From the NCBI GenBank assembly GCA_045658525.1, contig JAZOVD010000059.1, forward strand, positions 1 to 9,939: 9,939 nucleotides of DNA, written 5' to 3'. This DNA is from SIG673 sp045658525 (GTDB taxonomy: Bacteria > Bacillota > Clostridia > Oscillospirales > CAG-272). The translations under genes were made by a program, and so were the position numbers. Below are positions 1 through 6,841 of the stretch, one piece after another; the stretch's first letter is position 1, and each line of letters opens with the position of its first letter. Below the pieces are notes generated by a model. The model was not told the DNA's origin and made no database searches. It saw only the letters and a list, made by a program, of their open reading frames with translations.

Positions 1-567
1 AGAGAAGCGACGGAAACGGAAAGCTTTCCAAGGATCAGAACTGACCTTGAAGATATGGCAACGGCACTTTATATGTGCGATGTAGCGGAGGAGGTCTGCG
101 TTGAGAACGGCGACGAGGCGGAGATGCTTCAACTGATGTTAAATACCCTGTACGCGCTCGATAGACAGTTAAAGCCGAGAAGACTGATAAAAGCCGCGTT
201 TGAGTTAAGAACGGCGGCGGTCTGCGGATTTACCCCCGACCTTGTCGGGTGCGCGGAATGCGGCAAGGAAAACGACGAGGTTATGTACCTTGACGTTATG
301 GACGGAAATATGCATTGCTCGGAGTGTAGGAAAAAGCATAACTCCGACGCTCCGCGAGAGGGGCACACGACGCTTCTTATGACGCTCGATAAGCCGCTTC
401 TCGACTGTATGCGCTACATAAGCTACTCAAACGCGAAAAGATATTTATCCTTTGAAATTTCCGAAAATTATATTCAGCAGTTCTGCTACTACTGCGAAAA
501 ATACCTTTTAAACCATCTCGGAAAGGGCTTTCGCTCACTTGATTTTCTTCATTCTCTCGGAGAGTGA
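1..567 (+). CDS. recO: DNA repair protein RecO (5'-truncated)
   Basis: RecO loads RecA onto SSB-coated single-stranded DNA together with RecR in the RecF pathway of gap repair and recombination. The window opens inside the gene: frame 1 is open from base 1, giving 188 visible residues. Compared with the usual ~240-250 residues, the missing part is roughly the N-terminal OB-fold. The visible part is the helical RecO C domain, with a LEDMA segment, the family-typical FELR and a zinc-finger-like pair CAEC (fragment residues 84-87) and CSEC (106-109). RecO proteins of many Gram-positives carry such a four-cysteine zinc site. The gene stops 57 bases before thrC on the same strand, with no terminator between, so readthrough into thrC is possible. 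The ATG at 55 is internal, not the true start. Identification is from family motifs and is quite secure. Confidence 0.9.
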   Translation, partial: REATETESFPRIRTDLEDMATALYMCDVAEEVCVENGDEAEMLQLMLNTLYALDRQLKPRRLIKAAFELRTAAVCGFTPDLVGCAECGKENDEVMYLDVMDGNMHCSECRKKHNSDAPREGHTTLLMTLDKPLLDCMRYISYSNAKRYLSFEISENYIQQFCYYCEKYLLNHLGKGFRSLDFLHSLGE

Positions 568-624
568 AGCACTGATTAGAAAAAATAAAAATACAGATAC
601 AAAACCCTGAAAGGAAGACGAAAA

Positions 625-2106
625 ATGAATTACGTAAGCACAAGAGGAAACGGCGGCGTTACCACCGCGGCAGGAGCTATAAAAAGAGGACTTGCCTCAG
701 ACGGCGGACTTTTTATGCCCGAGAGCATTCCCGCTCTTGAAAACGGCGAGATAGAAAAGCTCGCTAAGATGAGCTATCCCGAAAGAGCGGCGACCGTTCT
801 TTCGAAGTTCCTCACCGACTACACCTACGACGAGCTTCTTGCGGACTGCAAGGAAGCGTACAGCGAGGCGCGTTTCCCGGGCGGAGCGGCTCCCGTTGCG
901 GCTCTTGGAAATAAGATGAGAATACTTGAACTCTGGCACGGCCCTACGTCTGCGTTTAAGGATATGGCACTTCAAATAATGCCCAGACTTTTCGTCCGCG
1001 CTCTCAAAAAGACGGGCGAGGATAAGACCGCGCTGATACTCGTTGCTACCTCGGGAGATACGGGTAAGGCGGCGCTTGAAGGCTATAAGGACGTTGACGG
1101 AGTAAAAATAGCGGTATTCTATCCCGTTGACGGAGTAAGCCGTGTACAGATGCTCCAAATGGCAACGCAGGAAGGAAAGAACGTTGACGTTTTCGCGGTC
1201 AAGGGTAACTTTGACGACGCACAGAGCGGAGTCAAGAAGATATTTTCCGACCCCGAAATGGTAGAAAAGCTCGCTGATAAGGGCTACTTCTTCTCGTCCG
1301 CTAACTCCATAAACTGGGGTAGGCTCGCTCCTCAGATAGTTTATTACATCTCGGCTTACTGCGACCTTGTCAAGGCTGGCGATATAGAGAACGGTGAAAA
1401 GGTCGATGTATGTGTTCCGACAGGTAACTTCGGTAACATTTTCGCGGCATATATAGCAAAGCGTATGGGACTTCCCGTAGGCAAGCTCGTCTGCGCGTCT
1501 AACAAGAACAACATACTTACCGATTTCCTCCGCACGGGTACTTACGACAGAAACCGCGCGTTCCATACCACGATGTCCCCCTCAATGGATATACTTATAT
1601 CCTCTAACCTCGAAAGACTGCTCTATCTCCTTGCGGGAAGCGAGGAGACCGCTTCTTATATGAAGCAGCTCGCCGAAAACGGCAAATATACCGTAAGCGA
1701 CGAGCTTAAAGCAAAAATAGCCGAGGATTTCTGCGGCTACTTCTGCGACGAGGAGGGTACGTCAAAGACCATAAAGGATATATACACCGGTTATAATTAT
1801 CTTTCAGATACACATTCAGCGGTAGCTATAAGCAGCGCGGAGCAGTACCTTGCGGACGAGAAGAACGCGGCAAAGCGTATAATAATCGCTTCCACCGCAA
1901 GCCCCTATAAGTTTGCTTCGTCCGTTTACGAGTCTCTTACCGATAAGACCGCTCCCGAAGGACCTGCCGCGCTTGACGCGCTTTCCGCGCTTACGGGTGT
2001 GGAGATAACCGCTCCGCTCGCGGGTCTTGACAAAAAGACCGTGCGCTTCAAGAGAGTTATCGAAAGCGCGGATATGCCCAAGGTAACGCTTGAAATACTT
2101 GACTGA
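625..2106 (+). CDS. thrC: Threonine synthase
   Basis: ThrC is a PLP enzyme of fold type II that converts O-phospho-L-homoserine and water to L-threonine and phosphate, the last step of threonine synthesis in the cytosol. At 493 residues it matches the longer bacterial/fungal-type class. The N-terminus (MNYVSTRG) is typical of the family. The PLP lysine is K112 in HGPTSAFKDMALQ (105-117). The SGDTGKAALEG substrate/phosphate segment follows at about 143-153, then the SINWGRLAPQ block, then a PTGNFGNIFA glycine-rich loop that holds the PLP phosphate. The start is supported by AAAGGAAG at 610-617, seven bases before ATG. No key residue is missing. No hom or thrB neighbour is visible, so it is not in a threonine operon here. 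Its stop lies only 3 bases from the convergent DUF1540 gene, with no intrinsic terminator between. Confidence 0.96.
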   Translation: MNYVSTRGNGGVTTAAGAIKRGLASDGGLFMPESIPALENGEIEKLAKMSYPERAATVLSKFLTDYTYDELLADCKEAYSEARFPGGAAPVAALGNKMRILELWHGPTSAFKDMALQIMPRLFVRALKKTGEDKTALILVATSGDTGKAALEGYKDVDGVKIAVFYPVDGVSRVQMLQMATQEGKNVDVFAVKGNFDDAQSGVKKIFSDPEMVEKLADKGYFFSSANSINWGRLAPQIVYYISAYCDLVKAGDIENGEKVDVCVPTGNFGNIFAAYIAKRMGLPVGKLVCASNKNNILTDFLRTGTYDRNRAFHTTMSPSMDILISSNLERLLYLLAGSEETASYMKQLAENGKYTVSDELKAKIAEDFCGYFCDEEGTSKTIKDIYTGYNYLSDTHSAVAISSAEQYLADEKNAAKRIIIASTASPYKFASSVYESLTDKTAPEGPAALDALSALTGVEITAPLAGLDKKTVRFKRVIESADMPKVTLEILD

Positions 2107-2109
2107 CGC

Positions 2110-2295
2110 TCAGCCGTCGGTAACGACGTTATGTGGCTTAAACGTCGCGCAGACTGTCTCGGTACAGCTTGACGCCTGCATAGGACCTATCGAAATTTGA
2201 GAAGCGGTGCAATGACTGTCACCATCGTGATAGGTACAGCTTATAACGTCGCATACTACCCCTTTTATGGGCTTGTTCTTCTTTTGTTCGTTCAT
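2110..2295 (-). CDS. DUF1540 cysteine-rich miniprotein
   Basis: This is a 61-residue protein of unknown function. The pattern is C15-x4-C20-T-Y-H-x6-C29-x-A-x2-I-x-I-G, ending in C44-x4-C49-A-T-F. It matches the DUF1540 domain (Pfam PF07561), small Firmicutes proteins thought to bind a metal through these cysteines and the histidine. The reading frame stays open upstream to 2424, but the true start is placed at 2295. There MNEQKKNK follows a clear AGAGGAG site, and the upstream extension is translated repeat sequence. The N-terminus is lysine-rich, with no signal peptide. Its 3' end almost abuts that of thrC, so the two transcripts must overlap unless one ends early. Domain assignment is confident; function is not known. 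Confidence 0.85.
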   Translation of the reverse strand: MNEQKKNKPIKGVVCDVISCTYHDGDSHCTASQISIGPMQASSCTETVCATFKPHNVVTDG

Positions 2296-2301
2296 AATAG
2301 A

Positions 2302-2308
2302 CTCCTCT
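2302..2308 (-). promoter_or_regulatory. Ribosome binding site that fixes the DUF1540 start
   Basis: On the minus strand AGAGGAG lies six bases before the ATG at 2295. It is the reason for preferring this start over the longer open frame reaching 2424, which runs back into the hairpin repeat and has no comparable site. Confidence 0.75.
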
Positions 2309-2331
2309 GAAATCGAATTTTTTGACAATTT

Positions 2332-2434
2332 GGCTCCCTTGTGTAAAGGGAGCTGTCGCCGAAGGTGACTGAGGGATTGCAAACAACCCTTCCGTCTTGC
2401 TTCGCAAGCCACCTTCCCTTGCACAGGGAAGGCT
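2332..2434. repeat. Four-hairpin MITE-like intergenic repeat
   Basis: This is a ~103 bp non-coding element made of successive hairpins. Stems are 2333-2340/2346-2353 (GCTCCCTT with AAGGGAGC), 2355-2360/2364-2369 (GTCGCC with GGTGAC, GAA loop), 2396-2400/2404-2408 (CTTGC with GCAAG, TTC loop) and 2412-2419/2425-2432 (CCTTCCCT with AGGGAAGG). The outer ~24 bases of the two ends are imperfect inverted repeats of each other, about 17 of 24 matching by eye. This gives a MITE-like plan with no room for a transposase. I recall very similar hairpin strings (GGGAGCTGTCxCCGAAGGTGACTGAGGGATTG) scattered in gut Clostridia genomes, but could not search. No target-site duplication could be settled. It lies 36 bases upstream of the DUF1540 start codon and 85 bases upstream of the phosphoesterase start codon. 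Confidence 0.7.
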
Positions 2435-2519
2435 AAAAATTAATCGTTTATCACGATACGGTATTATGTAATAATAGTTTTCCCAAAAATTCACCGTCTA
2501 TACGAAAGGAGCATAAAAG

Positions 2520-3224
2520 ATGTCGATATTTGCAATAGCGGACACGCATCTTTCGCTTCGTGTTCCAAAGCCTATGGATGTTTTCGGATCACGCTGGAAC
2601 GGTTGGACGGAAAAGCTGTGCGAAAATTGGAAAAGCACAGTTGGTGAAAACGATACGGTGATAATTCCGGGCGATATATCGTGGGCGATGACTATGGACG
2701 AGGCAGAGGACGACCTCAAACTGCTTGACGCGCTTCCCGGCAAGAAGATAATAGGTCGCGGAAACCACGATTATTGGTGGGGAACGCTCTCTAAAATAGA
2801 GAAATTCTTTTCAGATGCGGGGATAACGAGCATCGAGGTGCTTTATAATAACGCGTTTAAGTGTGAAAACAGCATCATTTGCGGAAGCAGAGGCTGGTAT
2901 ATAGACGAGAAAAACGCGCCCAAGGACGCCGATTACGATAAGATAGTGGCGAGAGAAGCCGCAAGGCTTGAAATAAGCCTGAAAGCCGCGAACGCTATCG
3001 ACGAAAATAAGAAAAAATTAGCGTTTTTTCACTTTCCGCCGTTTTTCGAGCCGTTTACGTGCCGTGAAATAATAGACGTTCTGCATAAGTACGGAGTAAA
3101 AGACTGCTTTTACGGTCATATTCACGGAAAATACACGATCCCTCAGCAAACCGAGTTCGAGGGGATAACGTTTACGCTTATCTCGGCAGACTATCTTGAT
3201 TTTACTCCGTACAAAATATTGTAG
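2520..3224 (+). CDS. Calcineurin-like metallophosphoesterase (COG1768 type)
   Basis: This is a predicted cytosolic metal-dependent phosphohydrolase of 234 residues, with no signal peptide or membrane segment. The full calcineurin-like set of metal ligands is present in order: D8-T-H10, G-D52-I-S-W, G-N82-H83-D84-Y-W-W, H171 in FHFPP, and G-H200-I-H202-G. The DTH start, the GDISW box and the GNHDYWW box fit the uncharacterised COG1768 phosphohydrolases of Firmicutes. Substrate is unknown: a nucleotide, phosphodiester or phosphoprotein is possible. AAAGGAG at 2505-2511, eight bases before ATG, fixes the start. The gene stands alone between the divergent DUF1540 gene and the separately promoted tig. 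No intrinsic terminator was seen after its stop, so some readthrough into tig is possible. Confidence 0.88.
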   Translation: MSIFAIADTHLSLRVPKPMDVFGSRWNGWTEKLCENWKSTVGENDTVIIPGDISWAMTMDEAEDDLKLLDALPGKKIIGRGNHDYWWGTLSKIEKFFSDAGITSIEVLYNNAFKCENSIICGSRGWYIDEKNAPKDADYDKIVAREAARLEISLKAANAIDENKKKLAFFHFPPFFEPFTCREIIDVLHKYGVKDCFYGHIHGKYTIPQQTEFEGITFTLISADYLDFTPYKIL

Positions 3225-3264
3225 GGTAAATCTTGAACGAAATATAAATTTTACTTAAAAGTGG

Positions 3265-3292
3265 TTGACATTTTTCACCGAATGAGTAAAAT
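3265..3292 (+). promoter_or_regulatory. Sigma-A type promoter for tig
   Basis: TTGACA (3265-3270, perfect -35) is followed after a 16-base spacer by TAAAAT (3287-3292, 5 of 6 to the -10 consensus). Transcription would begin near 3299, giving tig an approximately 80-base structured leader. No CIRCE inverted repeat and no CtsR-type GGTCAAA tandem repeat is seen here, so heat-shock control by HrcA or CtsR is not supported. Confidence 0.7.
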
Positions 3293-3326
3293 ATATAAGG
3301 TATAGAAATATAAAGGAATACGCAAA

Positions 3327-3350
3327 ATGAAAGGAGCGAAGCCGTTTTAA
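3327..3350 (+). CDS. Possible 7-codon leader ORF (MKGAKPF)
   Basis: A tiny open frame begins at ATG 3327 and ends at TAA 3348 within the tig leader. It has its own plausible ribosome binding site, TAAAGGA at 3311-3317, nine bases upstream. Its 3' end runs into the left arm of the hairpin at 3340-3369, so translating it would unfold that stem. It could be a leader peptide that couples or times tig translation. Equally, the AAAGGAG inside it (3330-3336) may be the real tig ribosome binding site and the ORF a coincidence. Low confidence as a gene. Confidence 0.25.
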   Translation: MKGAKPF

Positions 3351-3369
3351 TATCCAATTTTAAACGGCT
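3330..3369 (+). promoter_or_regulatory. Shine-Dalgarno plus hairpin in the tig leader
   Basis: A strong AAAGGAG (3330-3336) lies 44 bases before the tig ATG, too far for normal use. Between them is a perfect 8-bp stem, AGCCGTTT (3340-3347) with AAACGGCT (3362-3369), around a 14-base loop. If folded, the hairpin removes 30 bases and brings the site to about 14 bases from ATG 3381. The sequence directly before that ATG has only a weak GAG. No T run follows the stem, so it is not an intrinsic terminator. The stem is seen directly; the role as a bridged ribosome binding site is inference. Confidence 0.5.
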
Positions 3370-3380
3370 GAGTAAAGACT

Positions 3381-4682
3381 ATGTCTCTTATCAAAACTGA
3401 AAAGCTCGAAAAGAGCCGCGCCGAAATACAGTTCGGCATCGACAAGGCTGCGCTTGACGCAGAGATCAAAAACGTTTACAAAAAGCAGGTCGGCAAGATG
3501 AATATCCCCGGCTTCCGTAAGGGAAAGGCACCCCTTTCCATAATCGAGAAGCTTTACGGTAAGGGAGTATTTACCGACGAGGCTCTCAATAACCTTCTTC
3601 CCGACGCTTACGAGGCGGCGGTAAAGGAGTCCGGACTTGCGGTAGTTTCCCGTCCTGAGTTCGATATAGTATCTATGGACGAGGGCGAGCAGGTCGTTCT
3701 TAAAGCCGTATTTGATATTAAGCCCGAGGTAACCGTAAAGGAGTACAAGGGACTTAAAGCTGAGCGCGAGGTAACCGAGGTTACAGATGAGATGGTCGAT
3801 CGCGACGTAAAGGCTGCTCAGAAGAGAGCCGCAAGAGAAGTAGAGGTCACCGACCGTGCTTCCGAGATGGGCGATACCGCTGAGATAGACTTCGAGGGCT
3901 TCGTTGACGGTGTTGCTTTCGAGGGCGGAAAGGGCGAAAAGCATAAGCTTACCCTTGGTTCAGGTCAGTTCATACCCGGCTTTGAGGAGCAGGTAGCAGG
4001 TAAGAATATCGGCGAGGAGTTCGACGTAAACGTTACGTTCCCCGAGGACTACGGCTCAAAGGATCTCGCGGGCAAGGCGGCTGTATTTAAGTGCAAGCTC
4101 CACTCCATAACCAAAGAGGAGCTTCCCGAGCTTGACGACGAGTTCGCAAAGGATATGTCCTTCGACACTATGGACGCATATAAGGCTGATGTTCGCGCAA
4201 AGCTTACCGAGAGATATGAGAAGGCTGCTGATCAGGTTCTTGAAAACAGAGTTCTTGATGCGCTTCTTGAAAATATGGAGGCTGAGATACCCGAGTCTAT
4301 GTATGTAAACGAGGTAGAGAACCAGCTCCGTGAGTACGATATGCAGCTCCGTTCCAACGGACTCGATCTCAATACCTACTTCAAGTACACAGGTCAGAAC
4401 CTTGACCAGCTCCGCGAGAACTTCCGTCCCCGCGCTGAGCGTTCTGTAAAGGTACGTCTTGCTCTTGAAGCGGTAGTAAAGGCTGAGAACATAGCCGCTA
4501 CCGACGAGGAGATCGAGGCTGAGTACACCCGTATGGCGGAGATGTACGGCGTTGAGGCTGATAAGGTAAAGGAAGCAATAGCTAAAGAGGACGTAGCGGC
4601 TGATCTCAACGTTCAGGCAGCTCTCAAGCTCGTCAAGGATAACGCGGTAGTTACCGATAAAAAATCCGCTGACGCTGAATAA
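3381..4682 (+). CDS. tig: Trigger factor, ribosome-associated chaperone and prolyl isomerase
   Basis: Trigger factor binds the ribosome near the exit tunnel (protein L23) and shields and folds nascent chains in the cytosol. At 433 residues it is full length. The N-terminal ribosome-binding domain covers about 1-118, with signature GFRKGKAP at 44-51. The FKBP-type PPIase domain is about 160-243 (GSGQFIPGFEE at 193-203). The helical C-terminal chaperone domain fills about 248-425, including the RSVKVRLALEAVVKAE stretch at 354-369. The acidic, alanine-rich tail is usual. ATG 3381 is the first possible start, since an in-frame TGA lies at 3369-3371. It lacks a good adjacent ribosome binding site (see leader). 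It begins the tig-clpP-clpX cluster. A diverged, exported relative of its last three domain regions is encoded at 7672-9786. Confidence 0.96.
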   Translation: MSLIKTEKLEKSRAEIQFGIDKAALDAEIKNVYKKQVGKMNIPGFRKGKAPLSIIEKLYGKGVFTDEALNNLLPDAYEAAVKESGLAVVSRPEFDIVSMDEGEQVVLKAVFDIKPEVTVKEYKGLKAEREVTEVTDEMVDRDVKAAQKRAAREVEVTDRASEMGDTAEIDFEGFVDGVAFEGGKGEKHKLTLGSGQFIPGFEEQVAGKNIGEEFDVNVTFPEDYGSKDLAGKAAVFKCKLHSITKEELPELDDEFAKDMSFDTMDAYKADVRAKLTERYEKAADQVLENRVLDALLENMEAEIPESMYVNEVENQLREYDMQLRSNGLDLNTYFKYTGQNLDQLRENFRPRAERSVKVRLALEAVVKAENIAATDEEIEAEYTRMAEMYGVEADKVKEAIAKEDVAADLNVQAALKLVKDNAVVTDKKSADAE

Positions 4683-4757
4683 TAATCAAAAAAAGTAAGC
4701 ATAATCGAAAAAGTGATCGCCTAATACGGTGATACAACGGAAAGGAGAAGTAACAAC

Positions 4758-5342
4758 ATGGCTCTTGTCCCAACTGTCATACAACAGACAAATCACGGTG
4801 AGCGCGCGTACGATATATATTCCCGCCTTCTCACCGACAGAATAGTATTTCTTTCTGACGAAGTAAACGACGTTACCGCGTCTCTCGTAGTAGCACAGCT
4901 TCTGTTTCTTGAATCGCAGGACGCTGATAAGGATATATCCTTCTATATAAACAGTCCCGGCGGATCGGTCTCGGCAGGACTCGCGATATACGATACGATG
5001 AACTTTATAAAGTGTGACGTTTCCACGATATGCGTGGGAATGGCGGCAAGTATGGGAGCGTACCTTCTTTCCGCAGGTGCTAAGGGTAAGCGTTTCGCGC
5101 TCCCCAACAGCGAGATAATGATACATCAGCCGCTCGGCGGTTATCAGGGTCAGGCGTCGGATATAAAGATACATTCCGACCACATTCTGCGTACTAAGGA
5201 TAAGCTCAATCGCATCATAGCGATGAATACCGGTAAGCCTCTTGAAGTCGTGGAAAGAGATACGGACAGGGATAACTTCCTCACCGCTCAGCAGGCACTT
5301 GAATACGGACTGATAGATAAGGTCATCGAAAAGAGACTGTAA
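4758..5342 (+). CDS. clpP: ATP-dependent Clp protease proteolytic subunit
   Basis: ClpP is the serine peptidase that forms the double-heptamer degradation chamber and works with ClpX or ClpC to degrade tagged and regulatory proteins in the cytosol. The 194-residue length is standard. The catalytic triad is intact: S98 in GMAASMGA, H123 in MIHQP and D172 in ERDTDRDNF. The SPGGSVSAGLAIYD oxyanion/handle region is present at 66-79. AAAGGAGA (4741-4748) about ten bases before ATG supports the start. It lies 75 bases after tig, with no terminator and only a weak 6-bp stem at 4716-4733, so co-transcription with tig is likely. A perfect terminator-like hairpin follows its stop, before clpX. Confidence 0.97.
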   Translation: MALVPTVIQQTNHGERAYDIYSRLLTDRIVFLSDEVNDVTASLVVAQLLFLESQDADKDISFYINSPGGSVSAGLAIYDTMNFIKCDVSTICVGMAASMGAYLLSAGAKGKRFALPNSEIMIHQPLGGYQGQASDIKIHSDHILRTKDKLNRIIAMNTGKPLEVVERDTDRDNFLTAQQALEYGLIDKVIEKRL

Positions 5343-5385
5343 TAAAGGTCAGCTTTAAAGCATAGTTATGTAATTAAGCATACTT

Positions 5386-5422
5386 ACAAAAAATCGAATT
5401 TCAATGAAATTCGATTTTTTGT
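5386..5422 (+). terminator. Perfect 17-bp hairpin between clpP and clpX
   Basis: Bases 5386-5402 pair without mismatch with 5406-5422 around a 3-base AAT loop. The right arm contains six Ts (5415-5420) and the left arm the matching A run, so it resembles a bidirectional intrinsic terminator. The stem is AT-rich, so strength is uncertain. It ends 39 bases before the clpX ATG, which leaves no space for a promoter downstream of it. clpX therefore depends on readthrough, or on a start within the ~43 bases after clpP or inside clpP. Confidence 0.7.
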
Positions 5423-5461
5423 GATTATTAAGAAAAAGCAAAACGAAAGGCAGTTTTTGAA

Positions 5462-6730
5462 ATGTCAAATACCAAAAACGGCGGAACGCAGTCACAAAGA
5501 CACTGTATATTCTGCGGCAGACACGAAAGACAGGTCGAGTTTCTTATCCCATCGCCAACGGGACTCTATATCTGTAATAACTGTGTCGATACCTGTAACG
5601 AAATAATACGCGAGGCTGAGATAACGGAAAACGTATGCTCACTCACATACGAGACGCTTCCCAAGCCTCAGAGTATAAAAAAGATACTTGACGATTACGT
5701 TATCGGTCAGGAGGACGCCAAAAAGGCTCTTGCCGTCGCGGTATATAACCACTATAAGAGAATACTTCAAAACAACGACCGTCGCACCCGCAGTCGAGGA
5801 AATAGTCGTAAAAAGGACACCGACGAGGTAGAGATACAAAAAAGCAACGTTCTTTTGCTCGGGCCTACGGGAGTAGGAAAGACGTATCTTGCGCAGACGC
5901 TCGCAAAGACGCTTAAAGTGCCGTTTGCGATAGCCGACGCGACGACGCTTACAGAAGCGGGATACGTTGGTGAGGACGTTGAAAATATACTGCTGAGACT
6001 TATTCAGGCGGCGGATTACGATATAGAGCTTGCCGAGATGGGTATCATCTATATAGACGAGATAGACAAGATCTCCAGACGCTCGGAGAACCGTTCCATT
6101 ACGCGTGACGTTTCGGGTGAGGGAGTACAGCAGGCACTTCTCAAAATACTTGAAGGCACGACCGCAAACGTTCCCCCGCAGGGCGGAAGAAAGCACCCCA
6201 ATCAGGAGTTTATCCGTATAAACACTGAGAATATACTCTTTATCTGCGGCGGCGCGTTCGATACGATACAGGATATAGTCGAGACCCGTAAGGGCGGTTC
6301 GGCTATCGGCTTTAACAGTACGGTAATGACAAAGGCGGAGAAGCTTTCAAAGTCTCCGTATAAGGACGTTACCGCGCACGACGTGGTAAAGTTCGGACTT
6401 ATTCCCGAGCTTGTGGGTCGTTTGCCCGTTATAGTTGGGCTTGATAACCTTGACAGCGATGCGCTCGTAAGGATACTCAGCGAACCCAAAAACTCGCTTG
6501 TAAAGCAGTATAAGAAGCTTTTTGCGCTTGACGGAAACGAGCTTGAATTTACCGACGGTGCGCTTAAAGAGATAGCATCCAAGGCTATCGAAAGAAATAC
6601 AGGCGCGCGCGGACTTCGCGCTATACTCGAAGAAACGATGCTTGATATAATGTACGAGACACCCTCAAAGGAAGGCTCGGAAAAGGTCGTTATAACGGAA
6701 GAGACCGTAAAGAAAAATTCTATTGCTTAA
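5462..6730 (+). CDS. clpX: ClpX unfoldase, ATP-binding subunit of ClpXP
   Basis: ClpX is the hexameric AAA+ unfoldase that recognises substrates, unfolds them and feeds them to ClpP. The 422-residue protein is complete. The N-terminal zinc-binding domain has C15-x2-C18 and C38-x2-C41. Walker A is GPTGVGKT (134-141), pore-1 loop GYVG (167-170), Walker B IIYIDEID (195-202), pore RKH loop (243-245), the ClpP-docking IGF tripeptide (282-284) and sensor-2 GARGLR (381-386). AAAGG at 5446-5450, eleven bases before ATG, supports the start. It lies 119 bases after clpP with the hairpin terminator in between. lon, which often follows clpX in Clostridia, is absent here. A strong terminator follows directly. 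Confidence 0.97.
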   Translation: MSNTKNGGTQSQRHCIFCGRHERQVEFLIPSPTGLYICNNCVDTCNEIIREAEITENVCSLTYETLPKPQSIKKILDDYVIGQEDAKKALAVAVYNHYKRILQNNDRRTRSRGNSRKKDTDEVEIQKSNVLLLGPTGVGKTYLAQTLAKTLKVPFAIADATTLTEAGYVGEDVENILLRLIQAADYDIELAEMGIIYIDEIDKISRRSENRSITRDVSGEGVQQALLKILEGTTANVPPQGGRKHPNQEFIRINTENILFICGGAFDTIQDIVETRKGGSAIGFNSTVMTKAEKLSKSPYKDVTAHDVVKFGLIPELVGRLPVIVGLDNLDSDALVRILSEPKNSLVKQYKKLFALDGNELEFTDGALKEIASKAIERNTGARGLRAILEETMLDIMYETPSKEGSEKVVITEETVKKNSIA

Positions 6731-6735
6731 ATAAG

Positions 6736-6766
6736 AAACGTTTGCTTTTAAAAGCAAACGTTTTTT
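6736..6766 (+). terminator. Intrinsic terminator after clpX
   Basis: A perfect 14-base palindromic pair, 6736-6749 with 6750-6763 (AAACGTTTGCTTTT / AAAAGCAAACGTTT), begins five bases after the clpX stop. It is followed by a T run to 6766. The centre will form a small loop in RNA. It closes the Clp transcript before the separately promoted PHP-family gene. Confidence 0.88.
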
Positions 6767-6780
6767 GTATTTGAGGGGAC

Positions 6781-6809
6781 TTGACTAAACGGGAAAAATG
6801 TCTTATAAT
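6781..6809 (+). promoter_or_regulatory. Near-consensus promoter for the histidinol-phosphatase gene
   Basis: TTGACT (6781-6786) and a perfect TATAAT (6804-6809) are 17 bases apart, an ideal sigma-A arrangement with one mismatch in twelve. It lies between the clpX terminator and the next gene. Transcription would start near 6816, leaving a short leader of about 25 bases with no operator or riboswitch visible. Confidence 0.85.
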
Positions 6810-6841
6810 ATTAGAAAATAAGTTAAACAGGGATGAATGAA

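Noticed and set aside
568..624. Promoter or terminator between recO and thrC
   Set aside because: The gap is A-rich with the thrC ribosome binding site, but shows no convincing -35/-10 pair and no hairpin.
697..1566. 289-codon open frame antisense to thrC
   Set aside because: It is fully covered by a well-supported thrC with intact motifs. It has no recognisable domain and is cysteine- and arginine-rich in the way of a shadow frame.
2296..2424. N-terminal extension of the DUF1540 frame
   Set aside because: It translates the hairpin repeat. It lacks a ribosome binding site as good as the AGAGGAG before 2295, and DUF1540 proteins are usually about 55-65 residues.
2447..2475. Possible promoter for the phosphoesterase (TTTATC, 17 bases, AATAAT with upstream TG)
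   Set aside because: Both hexamers are weak and several overlapping AT-rich alternatives fit equally well, so I could not support a specific site.
3225..3380. HrcA (CIRCE) or CtsR operator ahead of the tig-clpP-clpX cluster
   Set aside because: I looked for TTAGCACTC/GAGTGCTAA and tandem GGTCAAA and found neither, here or before clpP or clpX.
4716..4733. Small stem between tig and clpP
   Set aside because: Only six pairs including a G-U and no T run. Too weak to call a terminator or regulatory element.
5421..5606. 61-codon open frame overlapping the start of clpX
   Set aside because: It is out of frame with clpX, has no domain, and overlaps the zinc-binding domain coding region.
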